A DNA stretch of 25,835 nt, taken from the NCBI GenBank assembly GCA_948663505.1, contig CAPNAQ010000008.1, forward strand, positions 1-25,835, given 5' to 3'. The translations under genes were made by a program, and so were the position numbers. Position 1 is the stretch's first letter. Every line of letters starts with the position of its first letter. The DNA is from an uncultured Clostridia bacterium (GTDB taxonomy: Bacteria; Bacillota; Clostridia; TANB77; CAG-508). Positions 1 through 6,783 of the stretch are shown here, piece by piece. Below the pieces are notes generated by a model. That model did no database searches, was not told the DNA's origin, and was given only the letters and a program-made list of their open reading frames with translations.

Positions 1-78
1 TCCATATATCACTGCTTGTCCTATTCTCATATAAACTTTGTTTTTGTCCAGTTTGAAATTCTTCCATGTCCTTTTCAT
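1..78 (-). CDS. 5' end of an unidentified gene of the integrated element (runs off the window)
   Basis: On the minus strand an ATG at 78 follows a very strong ribosome binding site (GGAAGGAGG, seven bases before the start) and opens 26 codons without a stop up to the window edge. The peptide begins MKRTWKNFKLDK. It lies downstream of, and in the same direction as, the leftward operon of the integrated element, so it is probably its next gene. Too little is visible to name a family. A second in-frame-looking ATG at 67 is in another frame and lacks a binding site. Confidence 0.6.
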   Translation of the reverse strand, partial: MKRTWKNFKLDKNKVYMRIGQAVIYG

Positions 79-128
79 TTGTTTTCCTCCTTCCTTATTT
101 TGGTTGAAGTTTTGCGTTAAATTTATTT

Positions 129-471
129 TTATATTATATTTTTATTTAATTCTTCTTTTAATGCTTTTTCATAATCTTTAATCTTAAGTTGTCCTACTAT
201 TACTTGTTTTGAAATATTAGTTTTCTTAATAACTTCTTCTTTGTCTTGGTTTTATTTTGATTGTCTTTTATTGCAAAACAATCTCTTATTCCGTTTTCAT
301 CTTTAAAACTTGACATTATTCTATCTGCTTTTGATTTATAATACTGTTCTATTAGTTTGTTTACATTTGGTCTATCATCATATGTTTTTATTAGTTCTAC
401 AACATATTCTTTTTGCAGTTTTCCATTTTTTTAATTTCTTTGAGAATCTTATCTTTTACTTTTCTATCCAT
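129..471 (-). pseudogene. Frameshifted small gene of the integrated element's leftward operon
   Basis: The ATG at 471 overlaps the stop of the upstream gene (TAATG), with AGGAGG just before it, so it is translationally coupled. The first frame gives MDRKVKDKILKEIKKMEN and then closes. Shifting by one base near the T run at 419-422 continues with KLQKEYVVELIKTYDD and RIMSSFKDENGIRDCFAIKD. A second one-base shift near 250-253 continues with KQVIVGQLKIKDYEKALKE and stops at 129. Both shifts look like single-base deletions in A/T runs, giving about 113 charged, helical residues. Family not recognised. It is either a decayed gene or a sequence with two indel errors. Confidence 0.6.
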
Positions 472-791
472 TATTTAATCCTCCTTATCTTTCTTTTTTG
501 TTCTATAAAATTCTTTATGTTTTCATATTTTTCTATTGCTCTATTTATATCTTCCTCTATTGTCTCTAAATAGCTTTTATCTAACCCTTCATACCAAATA
601 TCTAAATATTCTTCTGAAACATCAGTACATAATATTTTATAAATTGCATTATGTATATTTTTTTGTATTGCTGTTTGTTCTTCTATTTTTTTAAATTCTT
701 CTTCTATATACTTTTCTTCTTTTGTCTTTGGAAAATATGTATCATCTACTTCTATTGTTGTATCTCCTATCTTAAATCTCTTTACTACCAT
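471..791 (-). CDS. Hypothetical acidic/basic helical protein of the integrated element
   Basis: A 106-residue ORF with a good ribosome binding site (AAAGGAG, eight bases upstream of ATG 791). The protein begins MVVKRFKIGDTTIEVDD and becomes a highly charged, probably helical chain ending in KRKIRRIK. No signal peptide, membrane segment or cysteine pattern is visible. It is third in the leftward operon after the Cro-like and excisionase-like genes, and its stop overlaps the start of the next gene. This position fits a small accessory gene of a prophage or ICE. The family is not recognised. Confidence 0.7.
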   Translation of the reverse strand: MVVKRFKIGDTTIEVDDTYFPKTKEEKYIEEEFKKIEEQTAIQKNIHNAIYKILCTDVSEEYLDIWYEGLDKSYLETIEEDINRAIEKYENIKNFIEQKRKIRRIK

Positions 792-849
792 TTTGTAATC
801 TCCTTTCTTATTTTAATTTAAATTTTAGTATTCTTTTCCTTCAATTACT

Positions 850-1059
850 TTACTTTCGTAATTCTTTTATATTTGTTAAATCGGTCAAGTCTTTATTTTC
901 ATATTCTTGTAAAAATTTTTCTAATGTATTTCTTCTTATCTTATAACTTCCTAATTTTAATGCAGGTAAAAAACCTAATTTAATTAAGCTATATATATAA
1001 GATGTATTTGTTTTTAATATTTTTGCTGTTTCTGCTACTGTATATAGCATTTGTTCCAT
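850..1059 (-). CDS. Excisionase-like helix-turn-helix protein
   Basis: A 69-residue protein starting at ATG 1059 behind a strong GGAGG. Residues 4-50 match the compact MerR/Xis-type winged helix: YTVAETAKILKTNTSYIYSL, then a G-FLPALKLGSYKIRRNTLEKF tail with the arginines typical of the wing. Members of this fold act as excisionases (directionality factors) that bend attachment-site DNA for a tyrosine recombinase, or as small regulators. Such an integrase lies at 2283-3476, which supports the excisionase reading. It lies 15 bases behind the Cro-like gene, with an operator-like palindrome spanning the junction. The fold is clear; the precise role is inferred. Confidence 0.75.
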   Translation of the reverse strand: MEQMLYTVAETAKILKTNTSYIYSLIKLGFLPALKLGSYKIRRNTLEKFLQEYENKDLTDLTNIKELRK

Positions 1060-1074
1060 TTTTTAGCCTCCTTT

Positions 1075-1089
1075 TTAACTATCTGTTAA
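1075..1089. promoter_or_regulatory. Operator-like palindrome TTAAC-N5-GTTAA at the cro/xis junction
   Basis: TTAAC TATCT GTTAA is a perfect 15-bp match to the palindrome family in the switch region 1300-1484. It overlaps the stop codon of the Cro-like gene and lies just before the ribosome binding site of the excisionase-like gene. A repressor bound here could block transcription reaching the excisionase gene. Confidence 0.5.
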
Positions 1090-1284
1090 TTGTAAAGCTA
1101 AAAAAATATCTATAACTTCACAACCATATAATTTTGCTAATTTCTTTTTTGTTTCATCACTTGCATTCCTTTTACCATTTTCTAATAATGAAATAAAAGT
1201 AACTGTGTTATCAGTTGATTTAGCAACTTGTTCTTGCGTTAATCCTTTATCTTCTCTTAATTGCTTTAATGTTTTTCTTTTCAT
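1075..1284 (-). CDS. Cro/XRE-family regulator (leftward operon)
   Basis: A 69-residue protein, almost entirely one XRE helix-turn-helix domain: KQLREDKGLTQEQVAKSTDN, then TVTFISLLENGKRNASDET, the standard recognition-helix pattern. The start at 1284 has AGGAGG six bases upstream. It is the first gene of the leftward operon, read from the consensus promoter at 1329-1357, and faces the larger XRE repressor at 1497. Small size and divergent orientation fit a Cro-type antagonist or early regulator. It probably binds the TTAAC-N5-GTTAA sites around it, one of which overlaps its own stop codon. Confidence 0.85.
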   Translation of the reverse strand: MKRKTLKQLREDKGLTQEQVAKSTDNTVTFISLLENGKRNASDETKKKLAKLYGCEVIDIFLALQLTDS

Positions 1285-1328
1285 TTCGCACCTCCTTTTT
1301 TAACTTTGTGTTAACTGGTTATGAAGCT

Positions 1329-1357
1329 ATTATATATAACCATCTGTTAATTGTCAA
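1329..1357 (-). promoter_or_regulatory. Leftward (cro operon) promoter
   Basis: On the minus strand TTGACA (1357-1352), a 17-base spacer and TATAAT (1334-1329) form a perfect sigma-A consensus. It reads into the Cro-like gene starting at 1284. An operator-like palindrome fills the spacer. Confidence 0.9.
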
Positions 1358-1428
1358 TACTTTTTTTTAAAAAATTATTAACTTTTTGTTAATCTATTGA
1401 AACTGTAAGGAAAAAAATATAAAAAAAC

Positions 1429-1457
1429 TTTACATATTTAACAATATGTTATATAAT
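1429..1457 (+). promoter_or_regulatory. Rightward (repressor operon) promoter
   Basis: TTTACA (1429-1434), a 17-base spacer and TATAAT (1452-1457) form a near-consensus sigma-A promoter for the repressor, ImmA-like and possibly integrase genes. An operator-like palindrome fills the spacer, which suggests autoregulation. Confidence 0.85.
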
Positions 1458-1496
1458 AATAATCAGAAATTAAATTTGTGTTAAATGAGGTTATTT

Positions 1497-1826
1497 ATGA
1501 ATAGAATAAAAATGTTACGAGAAGAAAAAAATATATATCAAAAAGACTTAGCTAAATTGCTTGATGTTTCTATTCCTGCCATTAATTATTATGAAAATGA
1601 AAAAAGAGCAATGGATACAAAAACAGCATCTACTCTTGCAGATTATTTTGAAGTTAGTGTAGATTATTTATTAGGCAAAACAGATGTAAGAAATTATGAT
1701 AAAGATGAGCAAGAGTTCCGTTTTGCATATCATAAAGAAATGGAAGGATTAACAGATGAAGAAATTTCTGATGCACTAAGATTTTATAAAGAAATGAAAA
1801 AGAAAGTTCAAAAAGACAATAAGTAA
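1497..1826 (+). CDS. XRE-family repressor (CI-like)
   Basis: A 109-residue protein. An N-terminal XRE helix-turn-helix (about residues 1-65, RIKMLREEKNIYQKDLAKLL, then VSIPAINYYENEKRAMD and VDYLLGKTD) is followed by a charged tail. The start is placed at ATG 1497 because GAGG lies six bases before it; an upstream in-frame ATG at 1485 would use that GAGG as coding sequence. It is read from the promoter at 1429-1457 and is followed 14 bases later by an ImmA/IrrE-like gene. In ICEBs1-type elements that pair is a repressor and its cleaving protease, which would set induction of excision. The role is inferred from this arrangement. Confidence 0.85.
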   Translation: MNRIKMLREEKNIYQKDLAKLLDVSIPAINYYENEKRAMDTKTASTLADYFEVSVDYLLGKTDVRNYDKDEQEFRFAYHKEMEGLTDEEISDALRFYKEMKKKVQKDNK

Positions 1827-1840
1827 TTTTGGAGGCTATA

Positions 1841-2239
1841 ATGGAATTAGAAAGATTATATGATATTGCTGAAAAAGAAAATATAGATATAATTAACTTT
1901 AAAATGAAAAATAAAGCAATCATTGGTTGCTTTAATAATAATTATACTATTGGTTTAAATTATGTAGACATAAGCAATTCCAGTGAAGAAAAAACCATAC
2001 TTGCTGAAGAATTAGGACATTATTATTGTAATGCTCTTTATAATTCCAAATATTCAAATGAAGAAATAAGCAAAAAAGAATTTAGAGCTACAAAATGGGC
2101 TTTTAAAACTTTAGTTCCTTATTCTAAATTAAAAGAATTAAATAACAAAGGATTTACTTACTATTATGAAGTAGCTGAAGAATTAGGGGTTACAGAAGAT
2201 TTAATTGAAAAAGCATATAAGTATTATAAAGCAAACTAA
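1841..2239 (+). CDS. ImmA/IrrE-like (DUF955) protein, atypical zinc motif
   Basis: A 132-residue protein. The start is ATG 1841 because GGAGG ends five bases before it; an earlier TTG at 1829 overlaps that site. The core TILAEELGHYY corresponds to the HExxH zinc motif of ImmA/IrrE peptidases, but the first histidine position is Glu56, giving E56-E57-L-G-H60. The downstream EFRATKWAFKTLVP block (about 79-92) matches the family's E-x-x-A helix and the L(M/V)P turn. In the ICEBs1 model, ImmA cleaves the partner XRE repressor to induce the element. Whether this copy still cleaves is uncertain given the altered zinc ligand. The same change may be common in this subfamily. Confidence 0.75.
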   Translation: MELERLYDIAEKENIDIINFKMKNKAIIGCFNNNYTIGLNYVDISNSSEEKTILAEELGHYYCNALYNSKYSNEEISKKEFRATKWAFKTLVPYSKLKELNNKGFTYYYEVAEELGVTEDLIEKAYKYYKAN

Positions 2240-2266
2240 AGATAAGTAGAAATACTTATCTATTTT
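2240..2266 (+). terminator. Short hairpin before the integrase
   Basis: AGATAAGTA (2240-2248), a GAAA loop and TACTTATCT (2253-2261), followed by ATTTTT: a perfect 9-bp stem with a stable tetraloop and a short U run. It starts just after the stop of the ImmA-like gene and ends close to the integrase ribosome binding site. It may attenuate readthrough from the repressor operon into the integrase. Confidence 0.5.
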
Positions 2267-2282
2267 TAAAGGAGGTTTTTAT

Positions 2283-3476
2283 ATGGGACAAGTAACTGCA
2301 CGAAAAAGAGGTAAAACATGGGAATATAGATTTGAAACTGCTTCAATAGGAGGGAAAAGAAATCAAACTTCTAAAAGTGGTTTTTTAACAAAAAAAGAAG
2401 CTTTAGAAGCTGGAATTTTAGCAAAATCTGAATATGATAAAACAGGAATTGCGTTTAAACCTTCTGAAAAAAGCTATTCAGATTATTTAGATGAATGGAT
2501 TGAAAACTATGGAAAACTAGAATTATCTCCTAATACAATCTTATCCTATAAAAAGAAAATTAAATTATACATAAAACCAAATTTAGGAAAAAATAAGCTT
2601 AATGCTTTATCTCATGAACAATTACAAAAATTTTTACAAAAAAAATTTGATGAAGGCTTTTCTAGAAATACAATTTCTATTATGAAAAGTATTTTAAATA
2701 ATTCATTAAATTATGCTGTATTTCCTTTAAAATACCTTAATATAAATCCAGCTTCAAGTTTAAAAATGCCATCTAAAAATGCAATACCAAAAACTCCTAC
2801 AAGGTCTAAAATTAGATATGTAATACCTAAAGATAAAATAGATTTAATACTTAATCGATTTCCTGAAGGAACAACAGCTCATATTCCAATTTGTTTTGGA
2901 TATTATTGTGGTTTAAGGCATGGAGAAGCATTTGCCATTGATATAGTTAATGATATCGATTTTGAAAAAGGTATTTTACATCTAAAACATCAATTGCAAT
3001 TAATAAATGGTTTTTGGACATTAATAAATCCTAAATATAATTCTATAAGAGATATAGATTTGAATCAAAAAATGCTAGATTTATTGAAAAGAGAAAAAGA
3101 AAAACAAAAAAATAATAAAGAAAAATATGAAAAATATTACAAACAATTAAAAGTAAATGATAAGGGACAATTAAATTATGAAGAAGGTAAAAATATCCAA
3201 CTAGCAACAATGAGAGAAAATGGTGAATTTATTTCTCCTAGAATAATTCAACATGTAGGAAGAGTAATCCATTATGAAAAAGGTTTAGAATATAAAGAAT
3301 TTGATTTCCATTCTTTACGTCATACTCATACTACTATGTTATTATCAAATGGAGCTGACATTAAATATGTTCAAAAAAGATTAGGTCATAAAAATATAAA
3401 AGTTACTTTAGATATATATTATCAGTTAACAGATGATATAAGAGAACAAAATAAAAAATTTATTGAAATGCTATGA
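2283..3476 (+). CDS. Tyrosine recombinase (phage/ICE integrase)
   Basis: A 397-residue integrase, full length for this family, with GGAGG eight bases upstream of ATG 2283. The N-terminus (about 1-60, KRGKTWEYRFETASIGGKR) is an arm-type DNA-binding domain. Residues about 64-165 are the SAM-like core-binding domain (YLDEWIENYGKLELSPNTI). The catalytic domain shows Arg212 (YYCGLRHGE), a candidate Lys251 (NPKYNSIR), His343-x-x-Arg346 (FHSLRHTHTT), His369 (RLGHK) and the nucleophile Tyr379 (TLDIYY). All catalytic residues are present, so it should be active. The repeats right behind it look like its attachment-site arm. It reads from the switch towards the chromosome and marks the element's right end. 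Confidence 0.95.
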   Translation: MGQVTARKRGKTWEYRFETASIGGKRNQTSKSGFLTKKEALEAGILAKSEYDKTGIAFKPSEKSYSDYLDEWIENYGKLELSPNTILSYKKKIKLYIKPNLGKNKLNALSHEQLQKFLQKKFDEGFSRNTISIMKSILNNSLNYAVFPLKYLNINPASSLKMPSKNAIPKTPTRSKIRYVIPKDKIDLILNRFPEGTTAHIPICFGYYCGLRHGEAFAIDIVNDIDFEKGILHLKHQLQLINGFWTLINPKYNSIRDIDLNQKMLDLLKREKEKQKNNKEKYEKYYKQLKVNDKGQLNYEEGKNIQLATMRENGEFISPRIIQHVGRVIHYEKGLEYKEFDFHSLRHTHTTMLLSNGADIKYVQKRLGHKNIKVTLDIYYQLTDDIREQNKKFIEML

Positions 3477-3484
3477 TTTATTAT

Positions 3485-3549
3485 GTGGGCAAAAAAATAA
3501 ACGTGGACAAAATGTGGACAAATACACTTTTTATATATTTGTCCACATT
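3485..3549. repeat. GTGGACAAA repeats and 14-bp inverted repeat (probable att arm sites/terminator)
   Basis: Copies of GTGGACAAA lie at 3485-3493 (GTGGGCAAA), 3503-3511 and 3514-3522, with an inverted copy TTTGTCCAC at 3538-3546. The last two sit in a perfect 14-bp inverted repeat, AATGTGGACAAATA (3511-3524) and its complement (3536-3549). Closely spaced repeats of this type directly behind an integrase gene are typical arm-type integrase or excisionase binding sites. The inverted pair could also end integrase transcription. The exact crossover core cannot be fixed because the left end of the element is outside the window. Confidence 0.6.
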
Positions 3550-3592
3550 AATTTAATTATATATATTCTTTCAAAAAACCTAGAATTATCAA

Positions 3593-4594
3593 TTATTTCA
3601 TAGCTTCCTCTACTGCTACAGCAACAGCAACAGAAGCACCAACCATTGGGTTATTACCCATACCAATTAATCCCATCATTTCAACATGAGCTGGAACTGA
3701 AGAACTTCCAGCAAATTGTGCATCTGAATGCATTCTACCCATTGTATCTGTCATACCATAAGAAGCTGGTCCAGCAGCCATATTATCTGGATGTAAAGTT
3801 CTACCTGTTCCACCACCTGAAGCAACAGAAAAATATTTTTTGCCTTGTTCAATACATTCTTTTTTATATGTACCTGCAACTGGATGTTGGAATCTTGTTG
3901 GATTTGTAGAGTTACCTGTTATAGAAACATCTACACCTTCCATATGCATAATTGCAACACCTTCTCTAACATCATTTGCACCATAACATCTAACCTTTGA
4001 TCTCTCACCTTCTGAATAAGCAATCTCTTCAACTACATTAACTTTTCCTGTAAAGAAGTCAAAATCTGTTTTAACATATGTAAATCCATTTATTCTTGAA
4101 ATAACTTGTGCAGCATCTTTTCCAAGTCCATTTAAAATTACTCTTAATGGCTCTTTTCTAACCTTATTTGCTGATTTAGCTATACCAATAGCTCCTTCTG
4201 CAGCAGCAAAGCTTTCATGTCCTGCTAAAAATGCAAAACATTTTGTTTCTTCTGATAATAACATTGATGCTAAATTTCCATGTCCTAATCCAACTTTTCT
4301 GTCATCTGCAACAGAACCTGGTATACAAAATGCTTGTAATCCCTCTCCTATTGCCTTTGCTGCATCTGCTGCTTTTTTACAACCTTTCTTTATTGCAATT
4401 GCTGCTCCTAAAGTATATGCCCAAGCAGCATTTTCAAAACAAATTGGTTGTACTCCTTTTACTATTTCATATGGATTAAATCCTTTTTCTTTACATATTT
4501 GTAATGCATCTTCAAAATCTTTTATTCCATATTGTTCCATTACTGGTTTTATTTGATTTATTCTTCTTTCATAACTTTCAAATGTTACTGCCAT
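3593..4594 (-). CDS. GGGtGRT-family protein
   Basis: A 333-residue protein containing the signature GGGTGRT at residues 260-266 (VASGGGTGRTLHPDNMAAGP). The family is named for this motif and, as I recall, occurs in anaerobic Firmicutes beside a NifU-like iron-sulfur scaffold gene, as here (5243-5935). Its biochemical role is not established to my knowledge. It has no signal peptide or clear membrane helix; the Ala/Val-rich C-terminus (SVAVAVAVEEAMK) is too short for one. The start at 4594 has GGAGG eight bases upstream. It is complete, with normal ends. The integrated element's probable right end lies only about 45 bases beyond its stop codon, so its native terminator may have been displaced. 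Confidence 0.9.
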   Translation of the reverse strand: MAVTFESYERRINQIKPVMEQYGIKDFEDALQICKEKGFNPYEIVKGVQPICFENAAWAYTLGAAIAIKKGCKKAADAAKAIGEGLQAFCIPGSVADDRKVGLGHGNLASMLLSEETKCFAFLAGHESFAAAEGAIGIAKSANKVRKEPLRVILNGLGKDAAQVISRINGFTYVKTDFDFFTGKVNVVEEIAYSEGERSKVRCYGANDVREGVAIMHMEGVDVSITGNSTNPTRFQHPVAGTYKKECIEQGKKYFSVASGGGTGRTLHPDNMAAGPASYGMTDTMGRMHSDAQFAGSSSVPAHVEMMGLIGMGNNPMVGASVAVAVAVEEAMK

Positions 4595-4607
4595 TTATTT
4601 TTCCTCC

Positions 4608-5198
4608 TTATTTTTTCATTTTTTTATCAAATTTCTCTATAAATTCCTCTGTAGTTTCAATTTATTCATTTTTTATATTTAAATAAATATCTTCGGCAAC
4701 ATCTTCTTTATATGTATATGTTATTAAATTTCTATCTTTTAGCATAGCCATAAATTTGGGTCCATCATCAATAATTTCATATTGATAAGCAGTTCTAATA
4801 ACAGATCCTGGTCCTAATTCATCTAACATTTCTAATTGTTCCATATATTTTTGCAGAGTTTTCCAAAATAGTTCAAATGTTTCATAACTTTCTATCAAAT
4901 TATTTGGCATAAAATTCAACTCTTCTTTTAATAGATTGTCTCCTATTTTATCATCTGAACTTATACTATTAAAATTAATTAAATCAATTTTATATAGCAA
5001 ATATAAGTCATCTATAATCAAAAAATATTTTTGTATTGAAGGTGTTAAATTTTATCCAAATAGGACAATATCTGAAGCTTTTCTATAATCTCCCCTTACT
5101 CTTGAACCAAAAATCTTAGCACTTTCAACTTCTTCATATTTTTTTAGAATTTTTATTATATCTTCTATAACTTTTTCATCTAAACCAAATTTTTGCAT
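4608..5198 (-). pseudogene. Dead MNT-type nucleotidyltransferase fused to its HI0074-like partner
   Basis: One frame of 197 codons with two internal TAA codons (codon 49 at 5054-5052 and codon 179 at 4664-4662). Codons 1-48 are a minimal nucleotidyltransferase: IFGSRVRGDYRKASDIV, with Gly31-Ser32 and Asp43. The second Asp of the D-x-D pair is missing, as if six bases were lost. Codons 50-93 continue the same domain. Codons about 94-197 match the HI0074-type (HEPN-like) partner: ELFWKTLQKYMEQLE, then KDRNLITYTYKED, where the usual His of the R-N-x(3)-H motif is Tyr. These are normally two genes of a toxin-antitoxin-like pair. Here they are fused, catalytically broken and interrupted. The final stop abuts the ribosome binding site of the GGGtGRT gene. 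Confidence 0.8.
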
Positions 5199-5242
5199 TT
5201 TATTACCTTTCTTATAATGCGATATTGGTTTTCATTTGTTTT

Positions 5243-5935
5243 TTACTCTTCACGAGGGTCAATCTTCTTAACTGCCTCATCAAATCTTCCATATGTACCA
5301 GAAGCCTTTTCAATAGCCTCTTTAGGATCAATACCCTTTTTAATATTATCCATCATCTTGCCTAAATGAACATATTTATAACCAATAATTTGATCATCTT
5401 TATCCAAACCAAGTTCAACAATATAACCCTCAGCTAAATTTAAATATCTAGGACCTTTTAATTTACTAGAATAAATAGTACCAACTTGACTTGTATGCCC
5501 TTTACCTAAATCTTCAAGACCTGCTCCTACTGGAAGACCACCTTCAGAGAAAGCTGTTTGAGTTCTTCCATAAACAATTTGTAAGAACAACTCTCTCATA
5601 GCAGTATTAATAGCATCACAAACTAAGTCTGTGTTTAATGCTTCAAGTATTGTTTTACCTGTTAAAATTTCACCTGCCATTGCGGCTGAGTGTGTCATTC
5701 CTGAACAACCAATTGTTTCTACTAGTGCTTCTTGAATTATACCCTCTTTTACATTTAATGTTAATTTACAAGCTCCTTGTTGTGGTGCACACCATCCAAT
5801 ACCATGAGTTAGGCCTGATATGTCTTTTATATCTTTTGCCTTTACCCATTTTCCCTCTTCTGGGATTGGTGCTGGTCCATGGTCTACTCCTTTTGCTACT
5901 GTACACATTCCTTCTAATTCTTTTGAATAAATCAT
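5243..5935 (-). CDS. NifU-like iron-sulfur cluster scaffold protein
   Basis: A 230-residue protein. The start is placed at ATG 5935 (MIYSKELEGMCTVAKG) because GAAGGGAG lies just before it; an in-frame ATG at 5953 would translate that site. Cysteines lie in ordered motifs: EGMC near residue 11, GWCAPQQGACK, ETIGCSGMTHSAAMAGE and DLVCDAIN. The IGCSGMTHSA block resembles the U-type scaffold cysteine motif, so it likely holds or delivers Fe-S clusters in the cytoplasm. Members of this group are often paired with the GGGtGRT gene, found here downstream across a pseudogene. The length is normal and no disruption is seen. The exact client is unknown. Confidence 0.85.
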   Translation of the reverse strand: MIYSKELEGMCTVAKGVDHGPAPIPEEGKWVKAKDIKDISGLTHGIGWCAPQQGACKLTLNVKEGIIQEALVETIGCSGMTHSAAMAGEILTGKTILEALNTDLVCDAINTAMRELFLQIVYGRTQTAFSEGGLPVGAGLEDLGKGHTSQVGTIYSSKLKGPRYLNLAEGYIVELGLDKDDQIIGYKYVHLGKMMDNIKKGIDPKEAIEKASGTYGRFDEAVKKIDPREE

Positions 5936-5976
5936 ATTTTTTGCTCCCTTCATTTTTACATTATAAATTTTATTTA

Positions 5977-5999
5977 CTGAAAAACTTTTAATTTTTCAG
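5977..5999 (-). other. Small hairpin between the YezG-like and NifU-like genes
   Basis: CTGAAAAA (5977-5984) pairs with TTTTTCAG (5992-5999) across a 7-base loop. It sits 40 bases upstream of the NifU-like start on the minus strand. No U run follows, so termination is doubtful. Confidence 0.3.
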
Positions 6000-6043
6000 A
6001 TTTGTTCTTTAGAATTTCTTCTAAAATTAAATACATAATTTAC

Positions 6044-6745
6044 TTAATAATTTTTGATTTCTGACATTTGATCTTTGTCATCATTAAAATTTATTATTTG
6101 ATTTCTTACCTTTTTATTTTCTTTAGTTACAAATTCTATATTTTGCTCTTCTAAATAATTTTCTGTATCATAATCTACTATATTCTTTACATTTTTTATG
6201 TATATTCCAGTTTCGTAACGTTCTCTACGTCGTATTACCTTTTCTCCTATTAAATATTTTTGAAGAATTTCTCTTTCATTTTTATTCAATTTTTCTTCAC
6301 CTATTCCTAAATATTTGTATCTCCATATAATATGTCTTTCATAGCTTGAAAATTTTGAATCATTTAAATCTTCATAATCATATTCAACTTTGAACTTAAT
6401 TCCTTCTATTATGATTGTAATATTCGTCCATGTTGATATTAATTCTTGCTTTTTAAATTCTTCTCTTAAATTTACTATTTTTTTAAAAAGTATATTTACT
6501 AGTTTAAGATATTTCTTTTCATCTAAATTAAATCTATGTGGTATTTCATAGACATTAACAGGATTCTTTTTTAATATTCCTTTTGGAATATAATAAAAGA
6601 ATAATTCACCTGTTTTTTGCCCATCTATTAGATCTGTAATAGAAGTATATAAACACAACTTTTCCCACTTTTCTGGAATAATATAAAACAATTCTCTTTG
6701 TATATCCTCATACATATCTTTTATTTTCTTTGTATGGTTTAACAT
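6044..6745 (-). CDS. YezG-family (DUF600) immunity/antitoxin protein
   Basis: A 233-residue protein with GAGG seven bases upstream of ATG 6745. The family pattern runs through the first 150 residues: IKDMYEDIQRELFYIIPEKW, TGELFFYYIPKG, then WTNITIIIEGIKFKVEYDYE and SSYERHIIWRYKYLGI near residues 134-149. In B. subtilis, YezG neutralises the LXG-type toxin YeeF. Related proteins protect against secreted or contact-delivered nuclease toxins in the cytoplasm. The last 80 residues (about 155-233, charged and lysine-rich) extend past the usual domain. No toxin gene is nearby, so this looks like an orphan immunity gene. It starts 38 bases after the gpmI stop on the same strand and could be read with it. 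Confidence 0.8.
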   Translation of the reverse strand: MLNHTKKIKDMYEDIQRELFYIIPEKWEKLCLYTSITDLIDGQKTGELFFYYIPKGILKKNPVNVYEIPHRFNLDEKKYLKLVNILFKKIVNLREEFKKQELISTWTNITIIIEGIKFKVEYDYEDLNDSKFSSYERHIIWRYKYLGIGEEKLNKNEREILQKYLIGEKVIRRRERYETGIYIKNVKNIVDYDTENYLEEQNIEFVTKENKKVRNQIINFNDDKDQMSEIKNY

Positions 6746-6783
6746 ATTTACCTCTATTCTTTGCTTTATTTAATAGTCAAAAT

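Larger units (their letters stand above)
1300..1484. promoter_or_regulatory. Lysogeny-type switch with five TTAAC-N5-GTTAA operators
   Basis: Five 15-bp palindromes lie between the divergent regulators: 1300-1314 (TTAAC TTTGT GTTAA, perfect), 1336-1350 (ATAAC CATCT GTTAA, one mismatch), 1378-1392 (TTAAC TTTTT GTTAA, perfect), 1438-1452 (TTAAC AATAT GTTAT, one mismatch) and 1470-1484 (TTAAA TTTGT GTTAA, one mismatch). The second sits in the spacer of the leftward promoter. The fourth sits in the spacer of the rightward promoter. The first and fifth lie downstream of the two expected transcription starts. These placements fit repression of both promoters by the XRE proteins. The sites are seen directly; which protein binds which is inferred. 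Confidence 0.7.

Noticed and set aside
310..573. Leu/Phe-rich plus-strand frames (here and at 7086, 7581, 10138, 12369, 12669) resembling membrane proteins
   Set aside because: The hydrophobic look comes from reading T-rich antisense strands. Each lies over a better-supported minus-strand gene or pseudogene.
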